This document shows positions 11,217 through 22,789 of a stretch of 64,000 bases of DNA, piece after piece. The notes under the pieces were generated by a model that worked only from the letters and a program-made list of their open reading frames with translations, made no database searches and was not told the origin of the DNA. The stretch comes from Hygrophila difformis (taxonomy: Eukaryota; Streptophyta; Magnoliopsida; Lamiales; Acanthaceae): the NCBI GenBank assembly GCA_030278955.1, contig JAOANR010000014.1, forward strand, positions 18,230,068-18,294,067, written 5' to 3'. The position numbers and the translations under genes are program-made. Numbering within the stretch: position 1 is the stretch's first letter; the number at the start of each line of letters is the position of its first letter.

Positions 11217-12166
11217 TGTTAGAACCTCTATTTTTGAGATAATGTGTTCCAATCCGATGTTGAACACTAGGTAGGATCCCACCCCCTTGTTCTTATCCGC
11301 ATGTTATTCTTGGGAGCAAATCTTTGGATTGCCTTTCTCGAGCCGGATAAACATTGCCCCGCATGGAAAGGAGCGTACGCCCAACGGTCGTCTGCCATTG
11401 CCTTGCTGGGATCATAGAAGTTTTGGCAAGAGGATCCCCTCATCCGAGTAAGGAAGGAAGCAGCTAAGGAAGGTGGAAGAATTCGAGGGATTGAATAATT
11501 CCCTTCCATAGTATTAGGATTTCGAACGGCTTTTTAAGAAAGAAAAATGCATTGGTTCATCACTGAGACTATCATTCGAAAACACATTGCAAAAGCCTTC
11601 TTGAGAAATCCTTGAGCAATCTCTTCACCCCATCCGCAAGATTCATCACTTGTGAAGGAGATTGCTACTTGAGTGTTCTTCGGAGTCATCGTGCACATTG
11701 AACCCTTGATCAATTCCGACACCTTAATCAAGGGCAACACTCAAGATCGTGTCAACAAAGATACTACCCTTCATTGCTACATCAAAGGGAGGATCTTTTA
11801 CAGGCTCACTCAAGGGAAACTTGGAGAAGGTGTCTTCAAGGGGTCGAAGCAGAATCGGAGAATTCTCACCAGAAAAGGGAGTTTCTGGTACCATCGATCA
11901 TCCGCTTGGGTGTTGGAGTAAAAGGTTACTGGTTCACTATTGTTCGTGTTGTAACGTGGTGTTCGAACACATAGTGGAACACTCCTGGATTGGTATCCCC
12001 CAGACGTAGGCCTTGGGCCGAACTGGGTCAACAACTCTCTGTTTGTTCTTGTTTATTTACTGCACTTATTTATCTTTAAGCACTAACCTACTAATAAGTT
12101 TTCTAAGTGTGATTGGACAAACAGTGGTTGTTAAGATTCTTAATCTTGACGTATAAGGGACCAACA
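11217..12166 (+). repeat. 3' LTR of the complete Sirevirus
   Basis: This is the second 950-bp copy of the LTR at 2339-3288, immediately after the PPT and followed by the GAAAC target duplication. Confidence 0.93.
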
Positions 12167-12418
12167 GAAACTGGTGACAGTAATCATTTTCATCAAAGGT
12201 TATAATACGATTGAATAGTAAGATCCTATGAAATTGTTATTTATATTATTTAAAATTGATGATTGTTAATTATTTCACTAAACTGGTGACAGGTAGAATT
12301 GAAAACTGGTAACCGACTAACCCTCAGTACATATCTCTTGAGTTATTTCTATCATCTTAACTTATTGATGGTAAACTAATACGTTGAGGTTGAAGTTTAA
12401 GGACCTGGCCAGCACTCA

Positions 12419-15400
12419 TCAAGCATCCTCCATCGATGTCCTTACGGCCTTGTAAGAATAATATGTCCTCTCAATAAACTCATATATGCAAAGGTTCCCT
12501 ACCGAAATGCCTACTAGCAACCAATAGAAGTAGTCGAGCCGGCTGCTGTTCAAATCCTTCCCGAACCAACTCCTGCCTCCATTCATCGTCGTTATACGAT
12601 CCACTACACTTATCAAGACATTGCAGAGAAAGTTCGATGTCCCAAGCACGCTAAGACAAACCGCGATCCCTAAGCTTTTCATGGAACAGGGCATTTCTTC
12701 GTAGAAGTACTCCTGCAAGCCCACGTAGCTGAGCCCGTTCACTATCCCTATCAGTATAAACTGCGGCGCCAGCCAAATAATCCCCATGGAATCTGATCCC
12801 TTGCCCCGATTTTCCTTTAGTCTTTTCCCCTCGACTGAGGCTGCTACAATCATTGTTATAACAGAGATTACCATCCCAATTTTGTTCTTCTGAAGAGCGC
12901 TGCTGCCCCTTCTGTTTTCAGCATACTGTTTTAAGTAAGGCATGATGAATTTGTCATAGACTGCGATTGTAATTAACATCCCTATGACGGCCAATACGAA
13001 TATTGAAGCCGGCGGGATTGTGAAACCGTTGGTCAGTTCACGGTCTAGTGTGGTGGCTTGGTTGACGAAGAACGTCGAGGCTTGTGTGAGGGAAATGCCA
13101 ACTGGTAAAGAGGACAGCCAGATTGGAACCGTGTGGATAACGAGCTTCGCCTCCTCTACTTGCGTGACAGTTGCGAGTCGCCATGGATTTCGTCTCGTTG
13201 ATGAACTTTGTCCTTGTTCAATGATAGCCGCTTTGTCAAGAAACCTGAGAAATAGCAAGACAAGTACTTGATGAACTCTGCCTTTGAGAATTTATGACCA
13301 TTGAATCTTTAGAATAGCTTTTAAAATACTAAAAACTAGCAAGTACTTAAAAAGCTATCCCGGTCTGTATCTTTTAACTTTTTAATTTCTAATATCAATC
13401 CTTAATACCAAACACCAACTAGATCTCACAAATTAAAAAAAAAAAGAAAAAAAAGAAAAAAAGAAAAATACAGTTTGCATTTATCATCCCAACTTTGGTA
13501 TTAATATGACATTGTTCGCTTTAGGCCGAACCTTCATGGTTTTGTCTCAGCCCACCTCATAAAAAGGCTTTGTACTAATAGAGCTAGTCGAGCACCTTAT
13601 ATGCAAAGTAACTTTTATTTTTGTATTCCCGATATAGGACTCGGTTTTAAACCAACAACAATAAATATAACGACACTTGAGAATTGCTAAAACATGTATA
13701 GAAAATAAGATTGTGCTGTAAAACCCAAATCTTGTGGTTAATGACATTTGCGCCGCTAATTATTAGTATAATTTTTTTTTATATCTCAATTTAAAACTAT
13801 TTTTCTACCATGAATTAGAAACTCTATACTCAAATAATTAATTTCTCAAACACATCCTAAACCATATAGTGCATCATGCTATATATGTTTCATATGGAAT
13901 TTTGCGTCTCACTTGAGCTTGTTGGTAAGAGGAAGAAGTCTATGGCGGTACTTATCTTGCACAGGAACCTCGTACAACTGATCGATAGCTGAAGGGTAAG
14001 GAAGATTTCTCTTGGCGACTGCTGCTGTAAATACTTGTAACAACGGTAGTAAGGGACTCCCTGTTACCTTCCTGAAACGATAAACGCGTTTTCCTGTATA
14101 AAACAATAGTACAACGATTGCCATCACAGCAATGTATATGATATCTGCAGTAGCCCAACTGACATTCTCCTGGATGTAAACGATTAGCGTCACCCCAAGC
14201 AGAACACCGGAACAGAGCCCTAAATTCCAAAAGTTGAAAAAGGACATCCTCATTTTCCTCTCTAGGGGATGATCGTTATCGAATTGGTCGGCTCCAAAGC
14301 TCTCCAGAGTAGGCCTAAGCCCGCCCGTGGCTACTGAGATCAGGTACATAGCTATGTAGAAGACGATCTCCTGGATCGTTCGCGGTCTGGTATCAGAGGG
14401 TTCTAAACTTGGAACCAATTGTGACATTGTCAAGAGAAGCAAGCCCTGTTTTTCGTACAAATATATACCAAGTTTACGTTTAGTAAGTAGATTAAACAAT
14501 CTAGCAGCGGGAAAAACCAATTGTATATTATCTCCATAATTTGGTATTATATCTATAAAGTTTTACTCTTTAGTAGTATGTTTGAACTTAAAATGAACAT
14601 TTTATAGGTATTTTTCGGTTATACAGTATTATTTTTTGGCGAAGCCCATGCCACATGAATTAGAAATTGATAAAGGAGATGAATTAGTAGGGAGCAGGCC
14701 GGAAATCAACCCCCCATAATAAGGTTGGAAGGCAGAAACTTGACTACACATGGGCAAGTCTTCATCCCTCTTCTGTTATATTATTAAACGAGTGTAGCGG
14801 AAATTATTCACCCAAAATTTATTCTATCTCAAATCCAATGCCGGATTTAAGGCCCATCCACAACAAGAGGAAAGGAGTAGTATTTAGGTACCAAAGTCTG
14901 GAGCTAAATCATGGGTAGCTATTAAGATTCGGTAGCTAAATATTTAGTAGCTAACGAATTCGGTAATAATTTTTACTTCTAGTGATCGATCTTGGGTGTG
15001 TAGTTGGATTTGGGAAGTTTGGGCTGGGACATCCAATTGGGGAAAGGATAAAACACCTAAACATTTTATGACATTTAAAATATGATGAACATATTTAAAA
15101 TGTCAATTTTTATTCCAAACATGATAAGAATTAGTGAAAATGTAAAAATATGCTATCAAATTATAGAGTGGGAAATATACTATGGTACAAAAAAAATTAC
15201 CAGCAGATAAATGACAGAGGAGGCTAGAATAGCATAGAATCGTCCAAGGTAAGCATCGGACAAAAAACCCCGATCAGAGGCATTATCGTCGTGGTAACGC
15301 CTATCCAATTGTTGGCGTTCTTGGCTGCTGTTGGCAAGTCTTGATGCATCTCCTTGGTTAGGTATATGATCAAACTCGTTGATGTACTGAAGAAAATGAA

Positions 15401-15686
15401 CTTCTCACTGAACTCTATGCCTGTCAAAATTGTAACCTCTTATAGTTATAGGACCAAAAAGAAAACATATAGTATATGATGTGTAATACAATATAATGTA
15501 TCAATGTGGGTGATGGAATAATAACTTGATTATTTTACCTATGATGAAAAAGGCAGCCTTCCAGGCACCTGTGGAAGCTCGGAGGGGAATTCTACCTTGG
15601 TGATCCAGAGATGAATCGTGCACCCATTTCTCGTAATCGCCATTTGATTCATGTTGTTCGTGTTTCTGTATTTGATCATGATCCAT
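12419..15686 (-). pseudogene. NPF5-like nitrate/peptide transporter (copy B), frameshifted in exon 2
   Basis: A four-exon NPF gene, exons in order: 15686-15539, 15420-15201, 14445-13913 and 13244-12419, all with GT-AG borders. NPF proteins are 12-helix proton symporters in the plasma or vacuolar membrane. The N-terminus holds PLRASTGAWKAA, typical of the NPF5 group, and the proton-coupling ExxE[K/R] motif as EFSEK in TM1. Exon 3 has the conserved GGLRP...FGADQFD and SFFNFWN regions. The reconstructed length of about 575 aa is normal. The flaw is in exon 2: it is 220 bp against 221 bp in copy C, one G short in the run read on the plus strand as A6C4 at 15262-15271, which shifts the frame before the second helix pair. 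It is either a pseudogene or a homopolymer sequencing error; the other exons are open. Confidence 0.85.
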
Positions 15687-16799
15687 TCTTGGAGGCTTGA
15701 GCTATCTTTACAAGTTTTGTATGTGCGGCCATTCTTCTCAACTTAATTGTATATATAGATGTAAAGAGAGGATCATTTGTCCTATGTCCAGTAGCATGAC
15801 TAATGTACAAGGTTTGTTCTGCACACAGCTTTTTGGAAGTTTTTAGGACTTTAGCTTTCATATTAAAACAATAGCCTCGTTCTGCTCACTAGTTTTTAAA
15901 GGTTTTAGTTGTGAATGACAGCTTCAAAAGCTCTGTAATCAGAAGCTATGCTGGGTAGCTTTTGGGAGCTTTCGAAATCTACTTTCCAATTTAATTAATT
16001 TTTCTCTTCAAATTACAATTTATAACAGCTACAGCTAATTCTACCAAGCACTTATATAAAACTGATAGCTACACCTATTACAAGTCCAAACAGCTGCAGC
16101 TCCCCACACAGCAGCTGCAGCTCGCAATCGTCCTTCACTAGTTACAAGCCTTGGTTGCTAAAATTAGGTAACATATTATTAAATAATTACTATAATACTC
16201 TCTCTATCCAATTTACATGGACGTCTTCTATGACTTTTTGATACTGATCAAATAATTTTGATTCATTTCATTGCAGATATATAATAAAAATATATATTTA
16301 AATTGTTTGGTGCTGAAAGAGGCTCCGTCAATGTGTGGCTCAAAATGAAGTTTTTGGATGAAAGGCTCAAGTTAAATGAAAAATATGTTCACATAACAAT
16401 GATAAAGGTTTGTTTTTTAGTATTAAGGGCCGCAATTTCGTAATACTAAAAATGTGATTATCCATCTTTAAACGTTATCTATATGTACTTGTATTAGCTT
16501 TTACATATATAGCTCACTAGTCAGGCATTTATCCCTTTCTAAGTTACTAATGAATTGTCTTCACGACGGATTGAAGCTTCATAACTAATATATTATCTGT
16601 TTGCCTAATTGCCATTTGTAGCATAAAGTATTATTAGGCAAAACCAAGGTTGGGCCGTGTGGCGTTTTCAAATGGATTTGATTTATGTCTTGATTCTGAG
16701 AGTTCATAGCACATGTAATTGTCTGCTTACGACTTTAGCATAAGAAAAGGGAGTGAGAAGTATTATTGGCCAAATCCAAGCATGGGTGGATTTTTTAGG
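15687..16799. other. Intergenic spacer between NPF copies B and C
   Basis: No gene seen. Around 15880-16130 there are many AGCT/CAGCTGCAGCT-type short repeats with imperfect inverted symmetry (GTTCTGCTCACTAG at the left, CAAACAGCTGCAGCT at the right), like a decayed hAT-type MITE. A lone Stowaway-like end (TACTCTCTCTATCC) occurs near 16195. Confidence 0.35.
15750..15758 (-). promoter_or_regulatory. Probable TATA box of NPF copy B
   Basis: CTATATATA on the minus strand lies 64 bp upstream of the ATG at 15686, which would put transcription start about 35 bp before the start codon. Position and sequence fit; no other support. Confidence 0.4.
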
Positions 16800-17094
16800 A
16801 AAAAAAAAAACTCTAATAGTCCCATAATTTTGTTTGTTTTCCCCAAACTTTTCATAAAAATGAATTAATTCAATCCATCCAGTAGCTTTCTAATATTAGC
16901 TCAATTCATCACATCCACCCCCTATTGTTGGTAGCACCATCCACGGCCATGTTAGCGTAATTGTGAGTAGGGGTGGGTGGGATGAATTGGACTAAGATTA
17001 GCATACTTACCGGATAAATTGAGTTAATTCATTTTGTATAGGATGGTTTGAGAAAACAAATAAACTTATGGGACCATTAGAGTTTTTTTTTTTT
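16800..17094. mobile_element. Foldback MITE (same family as 55609-55960)
   Basis: The two halves are imperfect reverse complements: AAACTCTAATAGTCCCATAA at the left pairs with TTATGGGACCATTAGAGTTT at the right, and the pairing continues inward through CAATCCATCCAGTAG / CCGGATAAATTGAG. The related copy at 55609-55960 has a 10-bp target duplication, which suggests a Mutator-type origin. No clear TSD is visible here. It lies just 3' of NPF copy C. Confidence 0.6.
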
Positions 17095-18248
17095 CCGGAA
17101 TTTTCAAATATCATCCAACCACAAGCTGTTGGGGGTTTTGAACTGGCCAACTCGGTCTTATAGTCCAAGCAACACAAGTTCGGAATTTTCGAACATTGGA
17201 CTCCCCGTTGTAGGGTGTGGTTTTGGTCTATAATAAGGAAGTCCCCAGTATGACATATGATACTATAGTAAAAGTTATGATCATTAAGTTGGAAACATGA
17301 ACACAAAAAACCATAACGAGGTCCTAAAATATAGAATTGATCAGAGACTAAAATTCACTTAAATGCATCAAACTATATCAGTTTTGGAAGCATATAGCTT
17401 TCTGCTAACAATCAGCAACATCCTGGTCCCTTATTGTTCTTATCCCCTTGTAAGAATACCGTCTCGCAATAAAGACATAGATGCAGAGGTTTCCCGCTGT
17501 GATGCCCGCCAGCAGCCAGTAGAAGTAGTCCACCCGGCTGCTGTTCACATCCTCTCCGAACCAGCTCCTCCTGCCCGATTTCTTCGTTACATCATCCACT
17601 ATCGTTATCAGGACATTGCAAATGAAATGTGATGCGCCGATGACGCTCAGATAAAATGCAATCCCTAAGCTTCTCATGGAATCCGGCGCTTGATCGTAGA
17701 AGTATTCCTGCAAGCCCACGAGCGTGAATCCGTCTCCCATCCCGATGATTAAAAACTGCGGCGCCAGCCATAGAACGCTCATGGAAACCGAACCGCCCTC
17801 GGGTGGATGATTCTTCTTCCCCAGTATGTCGAGTCTTTTTTTCTCGACCAGGGCGGCCGTTACCATCGTTGCGATTGAGAATACCATCCCGATTCCAATC
17901 CTCTGAAGAATGGTGATTCCCCTCGGTTTTCCTGTCCAGCGTCTCAGGGTAGGCTCGAGGACTCTGTCGTAAATTGTGATGGAAATTGTCGTCCCAATGG
18001 CGGACATGGCGGTTATTGAGGAAGCCGGGATGGTGAAGTTGTTGGCGAATTTACGGTCTAAAGTGGCACTCTGTTTGATGAAGAAGGTGCTGCCCTGTGC
18101 CAGGCATATGCCGAATGGAATCGCGGTGAGCCATATGGGAATCATGTTCACGATGAGCTTCGTCTCCTCCACCTGTGTTACCGGTGCAAGTCTCCACTGA
18201 TTAAGTTTCTCGGCTGGATTCTGCCCTTGTTCAATAACCGCGGCTTTG

Positions 18249-18687
18249 TGCCATGGATGGCCGGGTCAACCACGACTTTGTTTGACTTTCTTTTGGTACT
18301 CCTTTTGTGTAAGATAGGGTATTTCTTTTAAGCATGTGTGTAATAAGGATGGGACCTATATATATGTCCTCCATCCTCTTTCATTGGATCTTTTTTTTGG
18401 CTTGTTGAACATTTTCTCCTTTCGAAGGAATGAACTACCGAGGGTGTGAAGCTCTCATCTTTCGTGATTAACCTCTTGTGGCTAGTCACCCTTTTGGAAT
18501 CGGAAGTGCTCCAAATTGTAAGAAACACCGTGAACTTGAATGTTTTAAGGTTTGGTCTTCATTTTGATGTTGATTTCTTACCTCCAAGCATGTCTTGTTA
18601 TTATGGTGGCTTCCCCTATCTTTAATTTTGTTGTTTGATCTTTCTTAATCTTATTTGCAACTTGTTTCCAAGCCAAGATCCATGGCA
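18249..18687 (+). repeat. 5' LTR of the NPF-C insertion
   Basis: A 439-bp LTR with an 8-bp terminal inverted repeat (TGCCATGG / CCATGGCA) and a TATATATA stretch near 18358 that could be its TATA box. Confidence 0.9.
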
Positions 18688-18699
18688 GTATTTTAAATT

Positions 18700-18711
18700 T
18701 GGTATCAGAGC
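18700..18711 (+). other. Primer-binding site (initiator tRNA-Met)
   Basis: TGGTATCAGAGC lies 12 bp after the 5' LTR of the inserted element. Confidence 0.85.
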
Positions 18712-20177
18712 CTAGTTTGGAACTCGTTGCATCTTCTTTTAAACTCAAAAATCACAAAAAAATAGGTGTTGTCTACTGTTCACGAAATCTGGTTTTGCTG
18801 TGTTCGGATTTTGCTAAATCTGATCACATATTTGGATTCTTCGTGTTGTCTGCATAGAGATTCATATAAAGATCTTCAAATTTGGCCAAGGAATGAATTT
18901 TCTATGAATTTTTTAAGTTCTTGGTGTTCTTGAGCTCAAACTCGAAAATTCTCCAACTTTTGGACCCCAATCTTGTTTTTCTTGTGTTTGTGCTTAGTTT
19001 CTTCTCGCTTGGCATCTTGTATGTTCATGTTATGCATATGGAATATTGTTCTTGAGCTTAATTGGTAAATTGCATCCCAAAAGTTCCAAGAGTGTTCTTG
19101 AGAGTTTGTTGAGTGTTCATCTTCAAAATCTTCAAGTGTTCATCAAGTTCTTGGAGGATAACTTTTTGATTCAAGATTTGAGTTTTTCCATGTTTTAAGG
19201 GAACATGATAAGGGGACAAAAATCATAAGCTAGGAAGAAAAGAGTTGAGGTGACGTCGTGGTCTCTTCTTTTTGCCGTAATTTTTGAAATTTGGGCACTT
19301 GATAAGTAGTGTAATATGTGAAGTGATTTAAAGTTTGCCCACATAGCCGCAACCTACCTTGAAAATTGGTGACCAAAGTTGTTGGGAAGTCAAAGTTAAA
19401 TTGATTGTCAAAATTTGTTGGCAAGCTAGCACCTCAATTCCCATATCACACGTCCATGCTCATGCTATATGAATTTGTTAGTTTGAGTGTGAAAACATTG
19501 ATAAAGTCCAAATTTGTGTGCTTTTACACGTCCTATCCATCCTCTTGCACGTTCCAAACATCATTTTAAGGTTGAGAAATTGGTAATTAGGTGTGAACAC
19601 TAGTTACTTGTTTATAAACTTTAATTACTCATGCCCCATCTCCAAAATTTCCACACAAATTGAATTCCCAAGCGTCCCATATTATCATCACAGGTCCCAT
19701 CTTTTGTGGCAAGTTAAACAAATTTGTTCTTGAAGTGTGAACATAAGGATAGGTCAACAATTGTGTGCTACTTGCTTACATTTGGGATTTAAAGCACGGG
19801 AGTCGAGTGTAGTGAGCTTTACTTTTCATATTTTGGTGAGATCACATTTTAAATTGTGAGGATTGGAATTATTGGATAAATAACCGATTAATATCCAGAA
19901 CATAAATCCTTGCATTTACATTGTGCATACACTCTGTGTCGTTCTTTAATAGAGTCGAACACTGCATTTTGCTATCTTGTTGTGTGCGTATATTCTCGGA
20001 CCAATCCTTACATCCTGTTTGTGGTTGATTACATTTGATCATTTCTGAATTAATTGGGTACGAACCACATGAGCTTAACACTTGGATTGGGAAGCAAGTA
20101 AGGATCACTTGAGCGCACTTTACATATGTCTGCAGTTTTCACTAACCCTCTATACATATAGAATATTTTCCGAAAGT

Positions 20178-20639
20178 ATGACAGTTAACATTAATCAAAG
20201 TATCCAAGAGATCACATCAATTCTCAGAGAACTACGCGATGAAGTGAAGAGCTTAAGAGAAAGTTTGGGGTTTCAAGCGGCGGATGTTACTGATAAATTC
20301 AAAAGTGCCGAGGAGAATGTTGATCATAAGCTTGAGACCTTAAATGAGGACATGGGTAGACAGATGACACAGCAGGCCGAAGCAACGCAAGCCCATATCA
20401 TGAGATCAGTGGACTTGAATTCCCAAAAAGAATTTGAATCGCCCACTGAACCTTTTGGGGATACCAATCAAGCCAATGTCATGGTAACCGTGGAAGTAAA
20501 CTTTCAAGAAGAATTTGAAAAACAGGTTGAAACCATTGGAGGAATAGATCAACATAGCAAATTGAGTCACACATATTCAGATCCATTTCTTCAAGCAAAA
20601 AAAAGAACCAGCACACCGAGAGGAACAATTTGGACGTGA
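20178..20639 (+). CDS. Coiled-coil ORF in the non-autonomous LTR element
   Basis: A 154-aa frame from the ATG at 20178 (an in-frame ATG also exists at 20082) has an N-terminal heptad-like Leu/Ile pattern (EITSILRELRDEVKSL), then a charged region. I do not recognise a Gag capsid or zinc knuckle. A second short frame at 20710-20994 reaches the purine tract. These may be remnants of a gag/pol region or an element-specific protein; a function cannot be assigned. Confidence 0.4.
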   Translation: MTVNINQSIQEITSILRELRDEVKSLRESLGFQAADVTDKFKSAEENVDHKLETLNEDMGRQMTQQAEATQAHIMRSVDLNSQKEFESPTEPFGDTNQANVMVTVEVNFQEEFEKQVETIGGIDQHSKLSHTYSDPFLQAKKRTSTPRGTIWT

Positions 20640-20957
20640 TAGATGGAGGACAGATCCACCTCAAGACAGTATTGAGCATGATCAGGCCAGAGAGTATGTC
20701 TTACATCCATTGTCATGCAAAGTCCTCGCAGCCGACCAGAACGGACTGAAAGAAAGTATGGGAAGATCAAAAGGAGAAAAGAGGAAAGCTAAGGAGAATC
20801 CCCAACTGAAGATTGGAGCATCGTTGTCAAAGAAGGTGTTGCTGATTGAACGAACCATAGAGGCAACTGAGCCGACATCGCATCCAGCAAGGCTGATCCT
20901 ACACAAGTTGATCCCATTTTCCGCTTTGGAGACCAAAGCTTTTAAAGGGGGAGGGAA

Positions 20958-21396
20958 TGCCATGGATGGCCGGGTCAACCACGACTTTGTTTGACTTTCT
21001 TTTGGTACTCCTTTTGTGTAAGATAGGGTATTTCTTTTAAGCATGTGTGTAATAAGGATGGGACCTATATATATGTCCTCCATCCTCTTTCATTGGATCT
21101 TTTTTTTGGCTTGTTGAACATTTTCTCCTTTCGAAGGAATGAACTACCGAGGGTGTGAAGCTCTCATCTTTCGTGATTAACCTCTTGTGGCTAGTCACCC
21201 TTTTGGAATCGGAAGTGCTCCAAATTGTAAGAAACACCGTGAACTTGAATGTTTTAAGGTTTGGTCTTCATTTTGATGTTGATTTCTTACCTCCAAGCAT
21301 GTCTTGTTATTATGGTGGCTTCCCCTATCTTTAATTTTGTTGTTTGATCTTTCTTAATCTTATTTGCAACTTGTTTCCAAGCCAAGATCCATGGCA
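20958..21396 (+). repeat. 3' LTR of the NPF-C insertion
   Basis: The second 439-bp LTR copy, directly after the purine tract and followed by the CTTTG target duplication and the first bases of NPF exon 4. Confidence 0.9.
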
Positions 21397-22789
21397 CTTT
21401 GTCAAGAAACCTGGGAAATAATACCCACGGAAGTATAAAATAAAGCGCGGCTCTTTTTGAATTATTTTTATCTAACAAAAAGGATAATCAATGAGGCGCG
21501 CGCGCGTCTTCTTACTTGAGCTTGTCCGTGTGAGAAAGAAGCCTTCCGCGAGCCTTGCCAGTTATGGCGCCTTCGTACAGCTGATCGGGTCCTGATGGAT
21601 ATGGTACATTCCTCTTTACAATAGCGGCTACAAACACTCGCAACAAAGGTGTTAACGGACTTCCCAAAGCCTTCCTATAACGATAGAACCGCCTTCCCAA
21701 GCAAAACGCTAGTACAACAACGGTCATCACTGCAGTAAGAGTGATATCCGCAGCAGCCCAGCTAACATGATCCTGAGTGTAAACGATGACAGTAACCCCA
21801 AGTAGCAAACCACCACAAAGCCCGACGTTCCACCAGTTGAAAAATGACATTTTCTTTATCCTCTCTTGGGGATGATCGTCATCAAACTGGTCAGCTGCAA
21901 AGCTCTCCAGAGCCGGCCTGTGTGCTGTGCCTAACGACACCATATACATCGCAAGGAAGAAGAATATCCTGTGGATCCTTCGAGGTTCATTGCAGATGAT
22001 GTTATGGCCGCAGGGCGACAAACTCGGAACTCCTTGGGTCATTGTTAAAAGAACCAAGCCCTGTTTATGGATCATACACAAAAGCTGATGAACATAATTA
22101 AAAAAAAGGGAGGAATTTTATTAGTACTGGTATTGATTACCATGATATAAACAGCGGATGCGATTAAAACAGTGTAGAATCGGCCAAAGTAAGCATCGGC
22201 AAGAAAGCCTCCGATTAGGGGCGTTACCATGGAGGTAACGCCTACCCAATTGTGGGCGTTCTTGGCTGCTGTTTTCAGATCTTGGTGCATAACCTTGCTC
22301 AGATATATGATCAGACTGGTCGCAAGGCCAAAGTAACACATCCGCTCACCAAAGTCGATTCCTGTTAACATGTAACAAAAAGAACATTCAATCAAGGAAT
22401 CATCAAGCCACAGTCTACAGAGGCTCATGTCATCTATATCTGGTGATGTAACCTACCTACGATGAAAAATGAAGCCTTCCAGGCACCAGTGGATTTTCGA
22501 AGAGGAATTCTTCCTCTGTGATCGAGGGAAGAATCTTGCACCCATTTTGCCAAATCATCGCGCGCCACTCCATTTGACTGATCTTCTGGTTTTTCCGTTT
22601 GATCAATTTCCATTTTTGTCTGCTCTCAAACAACTCAAGTCAAGTTGGGATGTTTTAAGTGGTGTACTAAAAGTTCTCAAAGGTGAAATGGAAGCTTCTC
22701 TATTTTGGTTAGATGGGAAGATTGTGCAATATTTGTTATAAAACGTTAAATGTAGAAGTATAATGAACCACTTGTCTGCCCCCAAACAT

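Larger units (their letters stand above)
2339..12166 (+). mobile_element. Complete Sirevirus (Copia) LTR retrotransposon
   Basis: This is a full element of 9,828 bp flanked by a perfect 5-bp target duplication GAAAC (2334-2338 and 12167-12171). Both LTRs are 950 bp (2339-3288, 11217-12166) and look identical by eye, with TGTTAG...CAACA ends. In order it holds a PBS matching initiator tRNA-Met, one 1665-aa gag-pol frame in Copia order (protease, integrase, RT, RNase H), a further reading frame downstream of pol, two GGGGGAG purine tracts and the 3' LTR. The extra frame, multiple purine tracts and a Gag with coiled coil and two zinc knuckles are marks of the Sirevirus lineage (SIRE1/Maximus type). 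Matching LTRs and an open gag-pol indicate a very recent insertion. Confidence 0.93.
18249..21396 (+). mobile_element. Young non-autonomous LTR retrotransposon inside NPF copy C exon 4
   Basis: This 3,148-bp element has 439-bp LTRs at 18249-18687 and 20958-21396 that look identical, both TGCCATGG...CCATGGCA. It is flanked by the 5-bp target duplication CTTTG (18244-18248, 21397-21401). A PBS (TGGTATCAGAGC) follows the left LTR and a purine tract (AAAGGGGGAGGGA) precedes the right one. The 2.3-kb interior has no protease, integrase or RT, so it needs enzymes from elsewhere (LARD-like). It sits antisense to the transporter gene. Confidence 0.92.
17405..22613 (-). pseudogene. NPF5-like nitrate/peptide transporter (copy C), exon 4 split by an LTR element
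   Basis: A four-exon gene in tandem with copy B, exons in order: 22613-22457, 22361-22141, 22060-21516, then 21410-17405 with a retrotransposon inside. All borders are GT-AG and every exon reads without stop, so apart from the insertion the gene would encode about 590 aa. The N-terminus has PLRKSTGAWKAS and DFGER (the ExxER-type motif, first Glu replaced by Asp). In exon 3 the usual Gly-Gly pair before [K/R]P is replaced (GTAHRP) and one residue is lost compared with copy B, a change at a conserved site. Exon 4 is cut after its first nine bases plus the TSD by the element at 18249-21396. Since the element's two LTRs look identical, loss of the gene is recent. Confidence 0.88.

Noticed and set aside
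20082..20639. Host gene for a coiled-coil protein
   Set aside because: It lies wholly between the LTRs of a transposon, so it belongs to the element.
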